Source of the DNA: Mesorhizobium sp. ORS 3359
Lineage (GTDB): Bacteria; Pseudomonadota; Alphaproteobacteria; Rhizobiales; Rhizobiaceae
Length of the DNA: 64,000 nt
Assembly (NCBI GenBank): GCA_000824845.1
Contig: CCNC01000090.1
Coordinates: 1 to 64,000 of the forward strand
Reading direction: 5' to 3'
Shown here: piece by piece, positions 47,137 to 54,928 of the stretch
Numbering within the stretch: position 1 is the first letter of the stretch
Layout: each line of letters opens with the position of its first letter
Notes under the pieces: model-generated
What the model was told of the DNA's origin: nothing
Databases searched by the model: none
What the model saw: the letters and a program-made list of their open reading frames with translations, nothing else
Program-made: the position numbers and the translations under genes

Positions 47137-47412
47137 CTATTCCCCCGGCGCTGTTTCCCAGAACTGGTCGAGCCAGATGTTGAGCCTGAGGAAGCCGGCG
47201 CTGCTGACAGTATAGACGCGCCTGGTGCCTTCGGCCTTGGCATTGACCAGGCCGGCATCGAGCAGAACCTTCAGATGCTGGGAAACAGCCGGGCGCGAGA
47301 CGGGCAATCCGGCGGCCAATTCGTTCACCGTCTTCGGGCCGCGCCGGAGTTCTTCCAAGAGATAGCGCCGATTGGGGTCGGCTATCGCCACAAAGGCGTC
47401 AGAAAACATCAT
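47137..47412 (-). CDS. ArsR family transcriptional regulator
   Basis: A 91-residue winged-helix protein: MFSDAFVAIADPNRRYLLEE, TVNELAAGLPVSRPAVSQHL and DAGLVNAKAEGTRRVY. The frame opens at 47448 but AAGGG sits just before the ATG pair at 47412/47409. It follows the MFS gene on the same strand after a short gap (stop 47445) and could regulate it. No cysteine metal site is seen. Confidence 0.85.
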   Translation of the reverse strand: MMFSDAFVAIADPNRRYLLEELRRGPKTVNELAAGLPVSRPAVSQHLKVLLDAGLVNAKAEGTRRVYTVSSAGFLRLNIWLDQFWETAPGE

Positions 47413-47444
47413 GCCCTTATTTTTGGGGCAAAGTTTTCGGAATC

Positions 47445-48692
47445 TCAACTATTGGTTTCAATCTTTCTGCGCGGATCGAGCCGGGTTGCTTCGGGCGTGA
47501 CCGCACGGTCCGCGGGCTGCGTCTTGAAGGCATCGCGGTTTTCGATCGGTACCGGCGCGCGGGCGCGGATACGCAGCAGCGTGTAGCCGGCGAGGCTGAG
47601 ATGGGCGAGCGCGGTTGCCAGGAAAAGCCCCTCCGGACGCACCGAACCCATCAAGGCGGCGGCCAAAAGCGGACCGATCATCGTGCCGAAGCCGTAGAGC
47701 AGCAACAGGCCGCCCGAAACCTTGACGAAGTCTTCGGCGCGGGCATGGTCGTTGGCATGCGCGACGGCGATCGAATAGAGCGTATAAGCGAAAGCGCCGT
47801 AGGCAGCGGTCAGCACGATGACGAAGACGCCCGAGCGCGGCGCGAACAGGAAGATCAGCACCGCGACCAGGGCCGCGCCGAAGGCAGCACCCGCCAGCAC
47901 GAAGCGGCGGTCGGTTGTATCGGAGAGGCGCCCGGCCGGAAGCTGCATGGCGGCGCCGGAAACGACGACAAGGCTCATCATCAGCGCGATCTCGGCGGTG
48001 GAGATGCCGATGCGCGCGCCATAGACAGCGCCAAGCGTGCCCCAGGCGCCGTTGGCGATGCCGACGAGAAGGCAGGCCACCGCCGACACCGGCGAATTGG
48101 CATAGAGGCTTTTGACGTCGAGCTTGACGTCCTGCAGCGGCTTCGGAGTCGATTGGGTAGAAACCGCCGTCGGAATGAGCGACAGGCAAAACAGGATGCC
48201 GGTGATCATGAACAGCGAAGCCGAGCGCACATCGCCGCCGGCGACGATCATCTGGCCGCCCATGATCGAGGCATAGGTGACCATCATATAGAGACCGAAG
48301 ACGGTGCCGCGGTTCTCGTTGGTGGCCTTCTCGTTCAGCCAGCTCTCGATCACCATGAAAGCGCCGGCCATGGTGAAGCCGGTGAAGGCGCGCAGGAGGA
48401 TCCAGAAATACTCGTCGATGATGAGGCCGGTGAGCAGCGCGATGATCGCACCGGAAGCGGCGAAGGCGCCGAAGGCCCTGACATGGCCGGCGCGGCGCAC
48501 AAGGCGCGGCGCGAAGAAACAGCCGGTGACGAAGCCGCCGGCCCAGGCCGTGCCCATCAGGCCGAGCGATGCGGTCGAAAAGCCCTCCACCTGGCCGCGC
48601 AGCGGCAGGAGCAGCCCGTGCAGGCCGGATGCGGCGAGCAGGAACGCCGTGCCGCGCAGCAGCGAAAGGATCGGTCTGTAGGTTGCAAACAT
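47445..48692 (-). CDS. MFS transporter (YcaD-like)
   Basis: A 415-residue major facilitator with about twelve hydrophobic segments. The loop 2-3 pattern FFAPRLVRRAGHVRAF, the conserved FMVIESWLNEKATNENRG and the second-half AGRLSDTTDRRFVL are typical of the YcaD/UMF-like group. It is an inner-membrane protein of unknown substrate. A charged C-terminal tail of about 30 residues follows the last helix. Confidence 0.88.
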   Translation of the reverse strand: MFATYRPILSLLRGTAFLLAASGLHGLLLPLRGQVEGFSTASLGLMGTAWAGGFVTGCFFAPRLVRRAGHVRAFGAFAASGAIIALLTGLIIDEYFWILLRAFTGFTMAGAFMVIESWLNEKATNENRGTVFGLYMMVTYASIMGGQMIVAGGDVRSASLFMITGILFCLSLIPTAVSTQSTPKPLQDVKLDVKSLYANSPVSAVACLLVGIANGAWGTLGAVYGARIGISTAEIALMMSLVVVSGAAMQLPAGRLSDTTDRRFVLAGAAFGAALVAVLIFLFAPRSGVFVIVLTAAYGAFAYTLYSIAVAHANDHARAEDFVKVSGGLLLLYGFGTMIGPLLAAALMGSVRPEGLFLATALAHLSLAGYTLLRIRARAPVPIENRDAFKTQPADRAVTPEATRLDPRRKIETNS

Positions 48693-48773
48693 CGCTTGGT
48701 CCGGTTTCGGGCGCAGGGGTCTGAAGACAGACGTATTGGGGCTTTTCGGCGGCGGTCGCTCGCGCCGGCAAGA

Positions 48774-48968
48774 TTATCCGCGTCGGAACAACGCGTCGGC
48801 GGCGGATTTGGTGGCGCCCTTGGCGGCCCGCTCTGCCTCAAGCCTGGCGATCTCGTCGCGCAGCAGGGCGATGCGCTCCGACAATTCATCGACGGAGAGC
48901 AGCGACAGGTCCTGGCCGATCTCGTGCGGGCGCTGCTTTTTCCTGGGTTCGTCGTCGAAGATCGCCAT
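48774..48968 (-). CDS. DUF1192 family small protein
   Basis: A 64-residue protein: MAIFDDEPRKKQRPHEIGQD, LSVDELSERIALLRDEIARL, ending SAADALFRRG. This is the DUF1192 pattern found in alphaproteobacteria, a short acidic helix predicted to coil. GGGAGGAG lies about 5 bases before the ATG at 48968. It is divergent from the quinone oxidoreductase gene, an arrangement common in Rhizobiales. Confidence 0.88.
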   Translation of the reverse strand: MAIFDDEPRKKQRPHEIGQDLSLLSVDELSERIALLRDEIARLEAERAAKGATKSAADALFRRG

Positions 48969-49078
48969 CGTCGCTCCTCCCGTTTTGGCCATTTGCCTGA
49001 TTTGGCATTGAGCATACATAGGGCAGGGGTATTGATGCAAACGGCCGACAACAGATCGAGATAAGGAGACCGCAAGCC

Positions 49079-50086
49079 ATGGCAAGTCAGAAGATTCCGG
49101 CAAAGATGACGGCCATCGCGATCTCGCAGCCCGGCGGCCCGCGGGTGCTCAAGCCGGAAACCCGCGACGTGCCGGTCCCCGGCCCCGGCGAAGTGCTGAT
49201 CCGCGTGCATGCGGCCGGCGTCAACCGACCCGACGTGCAGCAGCGCAAGGGCGCCTATCCGCCGCCGCCCGGCACCTCGGACCTGCCTGGCCTCGAGGTC
49301 GCCGGCGAGATCGCGGCGCTTGGCGACGAGATATCGCGCTGGCGCATCGGCGACCGGGTCTGCGCGCTCACGCCGGGCGGCGGCTATGCCGAGTATGTCA
49401 AGGTTCATGCCGGCAGCGTGCTCCCGATCCCGGCCGGCTTCACCTATTCGGAAGCCGCCGCCGTGCCGGAGAACTACTTTACCGTCTGGCACAATGTGTT
49501 CGAGCGCGGCGGGCTCAAGAAGGGCGAGACGCTGCTTGTCCATGGCGGCTCGTCCGGCATCGGCACCACCGCCATCCAACTTGCTTCGGCCTTCGGCGCC
49601 ACTGTTTTCACCACCGCCGGCAGCAAGGACAAATGCGACGCCTGCCTCAAGCTCGGCGCCGACCGGGCGATCAATTATCGCGAGGAGGATTTCGTCGCCG
49701 CGGTCAAGGATGCGACCGACGGCAAGGGCGCCGACGTCATCCTCGACATGGTCGGGGGCGACTATGTCGCGCGCAACTACGAGGCCGCGGCCGTCGAGGG
49801 GCGGATCGTCCAGATCGCCGTGCAGGCCGGCGCTGTCGCAAGCACCAATTTCGCGACGCTGATGGTCAAGCGCCTGACCCATACCGGTTCGACGCTTCGT
49901 CCGCGCACCGTCGAGTTCAAGGCGGCGATCGCCGCCGCGCTGGAGGCGCAGGTATGGCCGCTGCTCGGCACGCGCAAGGTGGCTCCGGTCATGGACATGA
50001 TCTTTCCCCTGACCGAAGCCTGGCGGGCGCATGAGCGGATGGAAGAGGGCGAGCATATCGGCAAGATCGTCCTCGACGTCGGGTAG
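49079..50086 (+). CDS. NAD(P)H:quinone oxidoreductase (zeta-crystallin type, PIG3-like)
   Basis: A 335-residue medium-chain dehydrogenase of the quinone oxidoreductase/PIG3 group. The N-terminal GroES-like domain carries AAGVNRPDVQQRKGAYPPPPG and the nucleotide fold shows LVHGGSSGIGTTAIQLA. No zinc ligands are evident, as expected for this group. AAGGAG lies ten bases before the ATG. A family A repeat starts 8 bases after the stop. Confidence 0.9.
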   Translation: MASQKIPAKMTAIAISQPGGPRVLKPETRDVPVPGPGEVLIRVHAAGVNRPDVQQRKGAYPPPPGTSDLPGLEVAGEIAALGDEISRWRIGDRVCALTPGGGYAEYVKVHAGSVLPIPAGFTYSEAAAVPENYFTVWHNVFERGGLKKGETLLVHGGSSGIGTTAIQLASAFGATVFTTAGSKDKCDACLKLGADRAINYREEDFVAAVKDATDGKGADVILDMVGGDYVARNYEAAAVEGRIVQIAVQAGAVASTNFATLMVKRLTHTGSTLRPRTVEFKAAIAAALEAQVWPLLGTRKVAPVMDMIFPLTEAWRAHERMEEGEHIGKIVLDVG

Positions 50087-50094
50087 GATAGGCC

Positions 50095-50274
50095 GATATT
50101 CAGGTGAGGCCGGCCTGCGAATGGCGGCTTCCTGCGCTTCCGGTGCTCACGTAGTTCCGGCTGCCGCATGTCCTTATCGGAAAACCGGAGGACCACTTTT
50201 CCAGGACATGCGGAAGTACGCTCCGCTCCGGTTCTCGGAACCCACCCTTCTCGGCTCGGCCTGACCTGAATCTC
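50095..50274 (+). repeat. interspersed palindromic repeat family A, copy 3, with nested element
   Basis: About 180 bp beginning GATATTCAGGTGAGGCCGG 8 bases after the quinone oxidoreductase stop and ending GGCCTGACCTGAATCTC. Outer ends match copy 2. Its central loop is interrupted by a different palindromic element (50154-50213). This repeat fills half of the 356-base gap between the quinone oxidoreductase and the DUF1127 gene; the rest (50275-50442) shows only a likely promoter region. Confidence 0.88.
50154..50213 (+). repeat. nested palindrome (family D) inside repeat A copy 3
   Basis: CCGCATGTCCT (50164-50174) and AGGACATGCGG (50203-50213) are perfect 11-bp inverted repeats. Inside them GGAAAA (50179-50184) and TTTTCC (50197-50202) also pair, giving a two-step hairpin. 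The flanks read CACGTA and AAGTACG, which are the two sides of the inner loop of the intact element, so the block lies exactly in that loop. I recall similar GCATGTC...GACATGC motifs in many Rhizobiales genomes. Confidence 0.8.
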
Positions 50275-50442
50275 GACCCAGCCTGGGTCCGCCCTTGTCC
50301 CCTGTTCCAAGCTGAACGCATCGTTAATGGTGCAATGCACAAAACGCATTGCGGCCATGCAAAAGCGTCCGTTCATTTCTTGGGCAGGCATGCCTATTTA
50401 CGCGGCATCAAACGATTTCATCAAACGACTGGAGAAACTGAA

Positions 50443-50583
50443 ATGAACCCGATCCGTGCTTTCCGTAAGTGGCGCATGTACAACGAGACCGTGCGCGAAT
50501 TGAACAAGCTCAATGCCCGCCAGCTCAGCGACCTCGGCATCAACCGCGCCGACATCGAGCGCATTGCCCGTCAGGCAGTGTAA
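50443..50583 (+). CDS. DUF1127 small protein
   Basis: A 46-residue protein: MNPIRAFRKWRMYNETVRE, then LNKLNARQLSDLGINRADIE. The DUF1127 (YjiS-like) motif is the LxxLxxRxLxDxGIxRxxI pattern. Such proteins in Agrobacterium and Rhodobacter affect RNA turnover and phosphate or growth responses. GGAG precedes the ATG. A structured 3' region and a strong terminator follow. Confidence 0.9.
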   Translation: MNPIRAFRKWRMYNETVRELNKLNARQLSDLGINRADIERIARQAV

Positions 50584-50591
50584 TCAAAAAA

Positions 50592-50700
50592 CCAGCCCGG
50601 CCAAAGGGCCAGGCTGGACAGGCAAGCCAGAGCCGTCGAGACGCTTGCTTCGTTTCCGGTTCCAAGCCCGCTGGACCTCGTCCAGCGGGCTTTGTCTTTT
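50592..50700 (+). terminator. structured 3' region and strong terminator of the DUF1127 gene
   Basis: A first hairpin pairs CCAGCC (50592-50597) with GGCTGG (50612-50617). A second pairs AAGCCCGCTGGAC (50664-50676) with GTCCAGCGGGCTT (50680-50692), a perfect 13-bp stem with a three-base loop, followed by TTGTCTTTT. The second is a convincing intrinsic terminator; the first may help form a stable 3' RNA fragment. Confidence 0.82.
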
Positions 50701-50839
50701 CAAGGCTGTGAATCAGCCCTTTTCCAAAAACATTGCGAAAATTCGAGGGAGCGTTTATACAGGCCGCGAATTTCCCATTTTGGTGGCTCTAGAACCACCG
50801 CCCGCGCGGGAACGCGGGCGAACGAGAAGGATTTTTGAC

Positions 50840-51538
50840 ATGGCCAATACGCTGCTGATGCCCAAGGCGACCGCCGTCTGGCTGGTCGACAACACCGCGC
50901 TCTCCTTCGAGCAGATCGCGCAGTTCTGCGGGTTGCATCCGCTCGAGGTCAAAGCGATCGCGGACGGCGAGTCGGCGCAGGGCATCAAGGGCATGGACCC
51001 GATCATCACCGGCCAGCTGACGCGCGACGAGATCGCGCGCGGCGAGAAGGACATCAACTACCGGCTGAAGCTCTCGGAGCCGAAGGTGCGGGTGCCGGAA
51101 TCGAAGCGCAAGGGCCCGCGCTACACGCCGCTGTCGAAGCGCCAGGACCGGCCGAACGCCATCCTTTGGCTGGTGCGCAACCACCCCGAGCTCAAGGACG
51201 CGCAGATTGCCCGTTTGGTGGGCACCACCAAGTCGACAATCGAGCAGATCCGCGAACGCAAGCACTGGAACTCGGCCAATCTGCAGCCGATGGACCCGGT
51301 GACGCTCGGCCTCACCTCGCAGATCGACCTCGACCTCGAAGTCAACCGCGCCTCGCGCGGTCGCGAGCAGCCGCAGCCCGTCGGCGACACGCTGCTGCCC
51401 GCCGCCCTCACCGAACGGCTGGTGCCGGCGCCGGAGAAGCCGAAGGACGAAGACCAGGAGCTCGACGCCAACGCCGTGTTCGCCAAGCTCTCGGCGCTCA
51501 AGTCGAAGGACAAGGGCGAAGACGACGACCAGGAGTAA
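50840..51538 (+). CDS. trcR: cell cycle transcriptional regulator TrcR (DUF1013)
   Basis: A 232-residue DUF1013 protein, named TrcR in Caulobacter, an alphaproteobacterial regulator acting with RNA polymerase in the cell cycle. MANTLLMPKATAVWLVDNTA, LSFEQIAQFCGLHPLEVKAI and IARLVGTTKSTIEQIRER suggest two helix-turn-helix-like parts; the acidic C-terminus is likely disordered. It has its own terminator. Confidence 0.9.
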   Translation: MANTLLMPKATAVWLVDNTALSFEQIAQFCGLHPLEVKAIADGESAQGIKGMDPIITGQLTRDEIARGEKDINYRLKLSEPKVRVPESKRKGPRYTPLSKRQDRPNAILWLVRNHPELKDAQIARLVGTTKSTIEQIRERKHWNSANLQPMDPVTLGLTSQIDLDLEVNRASRGREQPQPVGDTLLPAALTERLVPAPEKPKDEDQELDANAVFAKLSALKSKDKGEDDDQE

Positions 51539-51557
51539 GCCTTCCGAGGCTATCAAC

Positions 51558-51586
51558 AAAAAAGCCCGCTTCGAGCGGGCTTTTTT
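51558..51586 (+). terminator. bidirectional intrinsic terminator
   Basis: AAAAAAGCCCGCT (51558-51570), loop TCG and AGCGGGCTTTTTT (51574-51586) form a perfect 13-bp stem with T-runs in both directions. It lies between the convergent trcR and YafY-type genes and should terminate both. Confidence 0.9.
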
Positions 51587-51610
51587 GTTGGACAATGGCT
51601 TGGGAGGAAG

Positions 51611-52330
51611 TCACGTCCGCGCAGCGCGGTCGGGCGCCATGCCGTAATCCTCCGAGCGCTCGACGGCGCGGTAGAAATCGGCGAGCTGCTTGCCGCGCTC
51701 CGGCTTGAAGGTGCGGCCGGCGATCACGACCGAGGCGATGCGGTCGATGCGGAAGGCGCGGAAATCGTCGCGCATCTCGCACCAGGCGACCAGGGTCCAG
51801 ACCTTGCCCCAGAACCAGAGGCCGAGCGGCCTGATGTCGCGCGCGGTGCCGCGCCCGGCCTCGTCGGAATAGTCGATGGTCAGCACCTGGCGTTTCTCGA
51901 CGGCGCGCTCGATCAGGTCGATCGCCTCGCGCGCGGCGTCGCTCACCACCCACATCGGCGTGTGGATCTCGGTGCGGGCGATGCGGTCCTTCTCGGTATC
52001 GGGCAGCACCGCGCCGATCTTGACCAGCGCCTCGTCGGCGGCTCTCGCCATCGCGGCGCCGCCAAAGGCCCGAACCATGCGGGCGCCGGCAACCAGCGCC
52101 ACGATCTCGTCACGTGTGAACATCAGCGGCGGAAGGTCGAAACCTTCCCTCATCATGTAGCCGACGCCCGCTTCGCCGTCGATCGGCACGCCGGTCGACT
52201 GCAGGTCGGCTATGTCGCGGTAAATGGTGCGCTCGGAAACCTCGAGCCAGGTGCCGAGCTTCTGCGCGGTGACCAGCCGGCCACCCCGCAAATGCTGCAC
52301 GATCTGGAAAAGCCTGTCGGCGCGGCGCAT
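51611..52330 (-). CDS. YafY-type HTH/WYL-domain transcriptional regulator
   Basis: A 239-residue regulator. A DeoR-like N-terminal helix-turn-helix (RLFQIVQHLRGGRLVTAQKL, SERTIYRDIADLQSTGVPI) is followed by a WYL domain (PLGLWFWGKVWTLVAWCE, FRAFRIDRIASV), which binds a ligand or nucleic acid in relatives. Two identical-architecture palindromes, one upstream of this operon and one upstream of a DUF1127 gene, are candidate operators. Confidence 0.9.
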   Translation of the reverse strand: MRRADRLFQIVQHLRGGRLVTAQKLGTWLEVSERTIYRDIADLQSTGVPIDGEAGVGYMMREGFDLPPLMFTRDEIVALVAGARMVRAFGGAAMARAADEALVKIGAVLPDTEKDRIARTEIHTPMWVVSDAAREAIDLIERAVEKRQVLTIDYSDEAGRGTARDIRPLGLWFWGKVWTLVAWCEMRDDFRAFRIDRIASVVIAGRTFKPERGKQLADFYRAVERSEDYGMAPDRAART

Positions 52331-52348
52331 CGGTTTCTCCCCCGGGGT

Positions 52349-52489
52349 TTATGGCTTCAGCCCTTCGCGCTTGCGCGCGGTCGGCACCAGCACCGACTGT
52401 CCTTCGACGACATCGCCGACCGTGCGCGGCGACGGTTTGATGCCGTTGATGCCTGGCGTGTTCAGCCTGTCGTTCCAGCTTTTCACCAT
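52349..52489 (-). CDS. small hypothetical protein upstream of the YafY-type gene
   Basis: A possible 46-residue protein: MVKSWNDRLNTPGINGIK, PSPRTVGDVVEGQSVLVP and TARKREGLKP. It lies 18 bases before the regulator start on the same strand. Codon use and the 18-base gap look genuine, but the ribosome site (GGAG, 11 bases upstream) is distant. I do not recognise the family. It could also be untranslated leader. Confidence 0.4.
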   Translation of the reverse strand: MVKSWNDRLNTPGINGIKPSPRTVGDVVEGQSVLVPTARKREGLKP

Positions 52490-52564
52490 ACGCGGATTAC
52501 TCCGGATCGTCGGATCATGTTCGTTGTTGTCAGGATCGAAGCCGCCTCAAATACCGCATTCCCC

Positions 52565-52582
52565 CTGACAACATACTGTCAG
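52565..52582. promoter_or_regulatory. candidate YafY-type operator 1
   Basis: CTGACA-N6-TGTCAG at 52565-52582. The arms extend to 9 of 10 matching bases (CCCCCTGACA against TGTCAGGAGG). It lies 76 bases upstream of the small gene ahead of the YafY-type regulator, suggesting autoregulation. Confidence 0.65.
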
Positions 52583-52695
52583 GAGGCTGCGGCAAGCTAC
52601 CGGCAAACAAAGGCTTCTTCCCTGTACTCAACATCACTGGCCGCCAATACATCTGGGCGCGGTGTCGCCACAATCCAAGTCGCGGCGGCAAAATT

Positions 52696-52860
52696 TCAGT
52701 TTTCGCGCACGCGGCCCGTGTAAAGGTCCGGCCAGCCAATGTCCTTGCGGATGTCCGCCGGCAAGGTGTTCAGGAAACGCTGGGTGCGGATCTCGTTGTG
52801 CACGGTGCGGATCCGGCCGACATAGTGCTGCACGCTGCGCAGGATGGTAAAACCGTTCAT
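52696..52860 (-). CDS. DUF1127-like small protein
   Basis: A 54-residue protein: MNGFTILRSVQHYVGRIRTV, then TLPADIRKDIGWPDLY. The C-terminal LPADIRKDIGWP matches the DUF1127 domain, though the rest is longer and more diverged than the copy at 50443. GAGGAG lies upstream of the ATG at 52860. A palindrome matching the one near the YafY-type gene sits about 45 bases upstream of its start. Confidence 0.82.
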   Translation of the reverse strand: MNGFTILRSVQHYVGRIRTVHNEIRTQRFLNTLPADIRKDIGWPDLYTGRVREN

Positions 52861-52902
52861 GACCTCACTCCTCTCTTTTCGATGAGAAGAGTATCTCACA
52901 CC

Positions 52903-52928
52903 CCTCCTGACAGCAGTCTGTCAGGAGG
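52903..52928. promoter_or_regulatory. candidate YafY-type operator 2
   Basis: CTGACA (52907-52912), GCAGTC and TGTCAG (52919-52924) repeat the architecture of operator 1, with perfect extended arms CCTCCTGACA and TGTCAGGAGG (10 bp). A further half-site TGTCAGGAG lies at 52991. They are in the divergent gap between the DUF1127 gene (start 52860) and the small membrane protein gene (start 53064). Confidence 0.7.
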
Positions 52929-53063
52929 TTGGCAGGGTGCGGAAGAAGGCGGCACGGTGCGCCTCGCAGGGCCTGGATGAAGCCGATCCCTGTCAGGAGT
53001 GCTCGGCCCGAAATGCAGCAAGAACAGCTTTGACAGCCGCCATCGTTGCTGGTCAAAGGCGGC

Positions 53064-53225
53064 ATGACGAAACTGCTCGCCCTAGTCATCTGCGGCATCA
53101 TGCTGATCCAGGTCATCAAGCCGCTGGGCTGGCCGGGGCTGAAGCGGCGCGGCGATTTCTGGAAGCTGGCGCTGCTTGCGATGGCGGCCATCTCGCTTGC
53201 CGCTGTCTTGGGTCATTGGGCTTAA
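53064..53225 (+). CDS. small hypothetical membrane protein
   Basis: A 53-residue protein with two hydrophobic segments: LLALVICGIMLIQVI (about 4-18) and LALLAMAAISLAAVLGHW (about 34-51), separated by a basic loop LKRRGDFWK. AAAGGCGGC precedes the ATG closely. It resembles small conserved rhizobial membrane proteins without known function. Its stop lies 15 bases from the convergent SGNH hydrolase gene. Confidence 0.6.
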   Translation: MTKLLALVICGIMLIQVIKPLGWPGLKRRGDFWKLALLAMAAISLAAVLGHWA

Positions 53226-53240
53226 ACTCGGCCGACTCGT

Positions 53241-53966
53241 TCAAGCCGCTTCGTCGCCCAGCACGAAATCCAGCAGATGCTCGGCCCAGGCGCGATAACC
53301 TGCCTCGGAGGCGTGGAAGCCGTCGGACGCGAAGCCGGCTTCGGGATTGGTGATCGGCAGGCGCGAGGCGGGCACGGCGCCCCGTTCGTTGCAGAGACGC
53401 ACGCCCATGCGGTTCATTTCCGTGGCGCGGATCTCGAGGATCCGGCCCAGCAATGGCGGCATTGCCGGCGCGCGGGTGAATTCCAGCACCGGCGACCAGA
53501 CCACGCGCGCTTCCGGCCATTTGGCGCGCAGCGCGTAGAGCAGGCCGCCGAACTCCTTCTTGAAGCGCTGCACGGAATGGAAGTTCTTGGTGTCGTTGGT
53601 GCCGATGGCGAGCACGATATGCGTCCATGGGTCGGCCGACAGATTGGGCAGGACATGGTCGCGGATCTGGCCGGATGTCGCCGAATTGAAGCCGGCGGCG
53701 CGCCAGCGCACGGCTCGGCCGGTTCGCTCGGCGATCAGACCCGCAAGCTGCGCCGCAAGCCCGTATTCGGATTGCTCGATGCCGACCGATGCTGCCGAGG
53801 AATCGCCCAGGACCAGCAATGCGACGGGCGGCGCCTTGCCCGGTATTTCGTGCAGCACCGGGCCTCGCGCGGGCAGCATGCGCGAAGTGCGGCGGCGCAC
53901 GCCGAGGCCCTGCCAGACATAGACCGGGAAAGCGAGCCAGGTGAGGAGGGCAAGCAGACGCTGCAT
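53241..53966 (-). CDS. SGNH/GDSL hydrolase family protein
   Basis: A 241-residue SGNH hydrolase. An N-terminal hydrophobic anchor (LLALLTWLAFPVYVW) precedes block I LVLGDSSAAS with the catalytic Ser, block III AIGTNDTKN with Asn, and block V SDGFHASEAGYRAW with Asp and His. Such enzymes are esterases or lipases, some acting on acylated polysaccharides or peptidoglycan at the membrane. The block II Gly is in RAAGFNSATSG. Confidence 0.88.
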   Translation of the reverse strand: MQRLLALLTWLAFPVYVWQGLGVRRRTSRMLPARGPVLHEIPGKAPPVALLVLGDSSAASVGIEQSEYGLAAQLAGLIAERTGRAVRWRAAGFNSATSGQIRDHVLPNLSADPWTHIVLAIGTNDTKNFHSVQRFKKEFGGLLYALRAKWPEARVVWSPVLEFTRAPAMPPLLGRILEIRATEMNRMGVRLCNERGAVPASRLPITNPEAGFASDGFHASEAGYRAWAEHLLDFVLGDEAA

Positions 53967-54031
53967 GGCGGTTCCGTTGGCGTGACCCGCAAGCCATTAG
54001 CGCATGTTTGCGCCGAGGTGAACGAGCGGCG

Positions 54032-54775
54032 TCACGCGCAGCAGTCCGGCCGGCGGCCCTCGTCCCTGTCCTGGTATTCGTCGTGGAGGCGCACCCAGTC
54101 CATCAGGTTGTGGTAGGGGCCGGTCTCGCCGCGGCCTTTCGGCGTCATGTCGAGATAATGATAGGCGCCGATCAGCGCGTCGCCGCCGCGGGCCCGCGAC
54201 AGGAAGGTGAGGAAGATGTCGCCATTGCCGTCGCGGTAGAAGACGCTGGTGCCGGGCAGGTCTTTCGACCGCAACGGTCGCTTCTCGAAATTGTAGGTGG
54301 TGTCGCCGGCCTCGATCTGCTTGTCGGTGAAGGAGACCTGCAGGTCGAAGTTGAAGTCCGACGCATAGGACGACACCCAGTCGAACTTCCAGCCCATGCG
54401 CCGCTTGTAAGGCAGGATCTCGGCCAGCGGCGCGCGCGAGACGACGACCAGGGATACGTCGTGGTGCTTCAGATGCTGGTTGGCGCCGTCGATATGGTCG
54501 GCGAGGAACGAGCAACCCTGGCAACGGTGATCGCAACCCGGCGTCATCATGAAATGATAGACAATGAGCTGGCTCTTGCCGGCGAACAGGTCGCCAAGAC
54601 GCTTCGGTCCCGCTTCGCTCTCGAAGACATAATCCTTGCGCAGCTTGAACCAGGGCAGCTGCCGCCGCTCGGCGGCAATAAGATCGCGGAACCTTGTCAG
54701 TTCCTTCTCGCGCTCGAGATGCTTTCGATGCGCCTCGAACCAGTCCTCGCGCGAAACCACGGCGTTGCGTTGCAT
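54032..54775 (-). CDS. DUF899 family thioredoxin-like protein
   Basis: About 247 residues of the DUF899 family, predicted thioredoxin-like. VSREDWFEAHRKHLEREKEL, LPWFKLRKDYVFES, FMMTPGCDHRCQGCSFLADH with three cysteines, and FDWVSSYASDFNFDL are characteristic. Function unknown; a redox role is suggested by fold. ATG at 54775 is preceded by AGGAG at good spacing. The C-terminus ends DCCA. Confidence 0.85.
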   Translation of the reverse strand: MQRNAVVSREDWFEAHRKHLEREKELTRFRDLIAAERRQLPWFKLRKDYVFESEAGPKRLGDLFAGKSQLIVYHFMMTPGCDHRCQGCSFLADHIDGANQHLKHHDVSLVVVSRAPLAEILPYKRRMGWKFDWVSSYASDFNFDLQVSFTDKQIEAGDTTYNFEKRPLRSKDLPGTSVFYRDGNGDIFLTFLSRARGGDALIGAYHYLDMTPKGRGETGPYHNLMDWVRLHDEYQDRDEGRRPDCCA

Positions 54776-54875
54776 GACCATCTCCTGTCCTCTCCTGCCA
54801 AGGACGTTCGACATCGGCTCAACCCGACACAGTCGCCGTTGTTTCGCTGCTCAGGTAGGAATGCGGCCCGCAAAA

Positions 54876-54903
54876 AGCAAAACCCGGGCCGTGGGCCCGG
54901 GCT
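54876..54903 (-). terminator. rho-independent terminator of the class I aldolase gene
   Basis: On the minus strand GCCCGGGCC, loop CAC and GGCCCGGGT (54902-54882) form a strong GC stem followed by TTTGCTTTTT. It lies 26 bases after the aldolase stop. Confidence 0.85.
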
Positions 54904-54928
54904 TCTGTTGGAATTGGAAGAGATGGCG

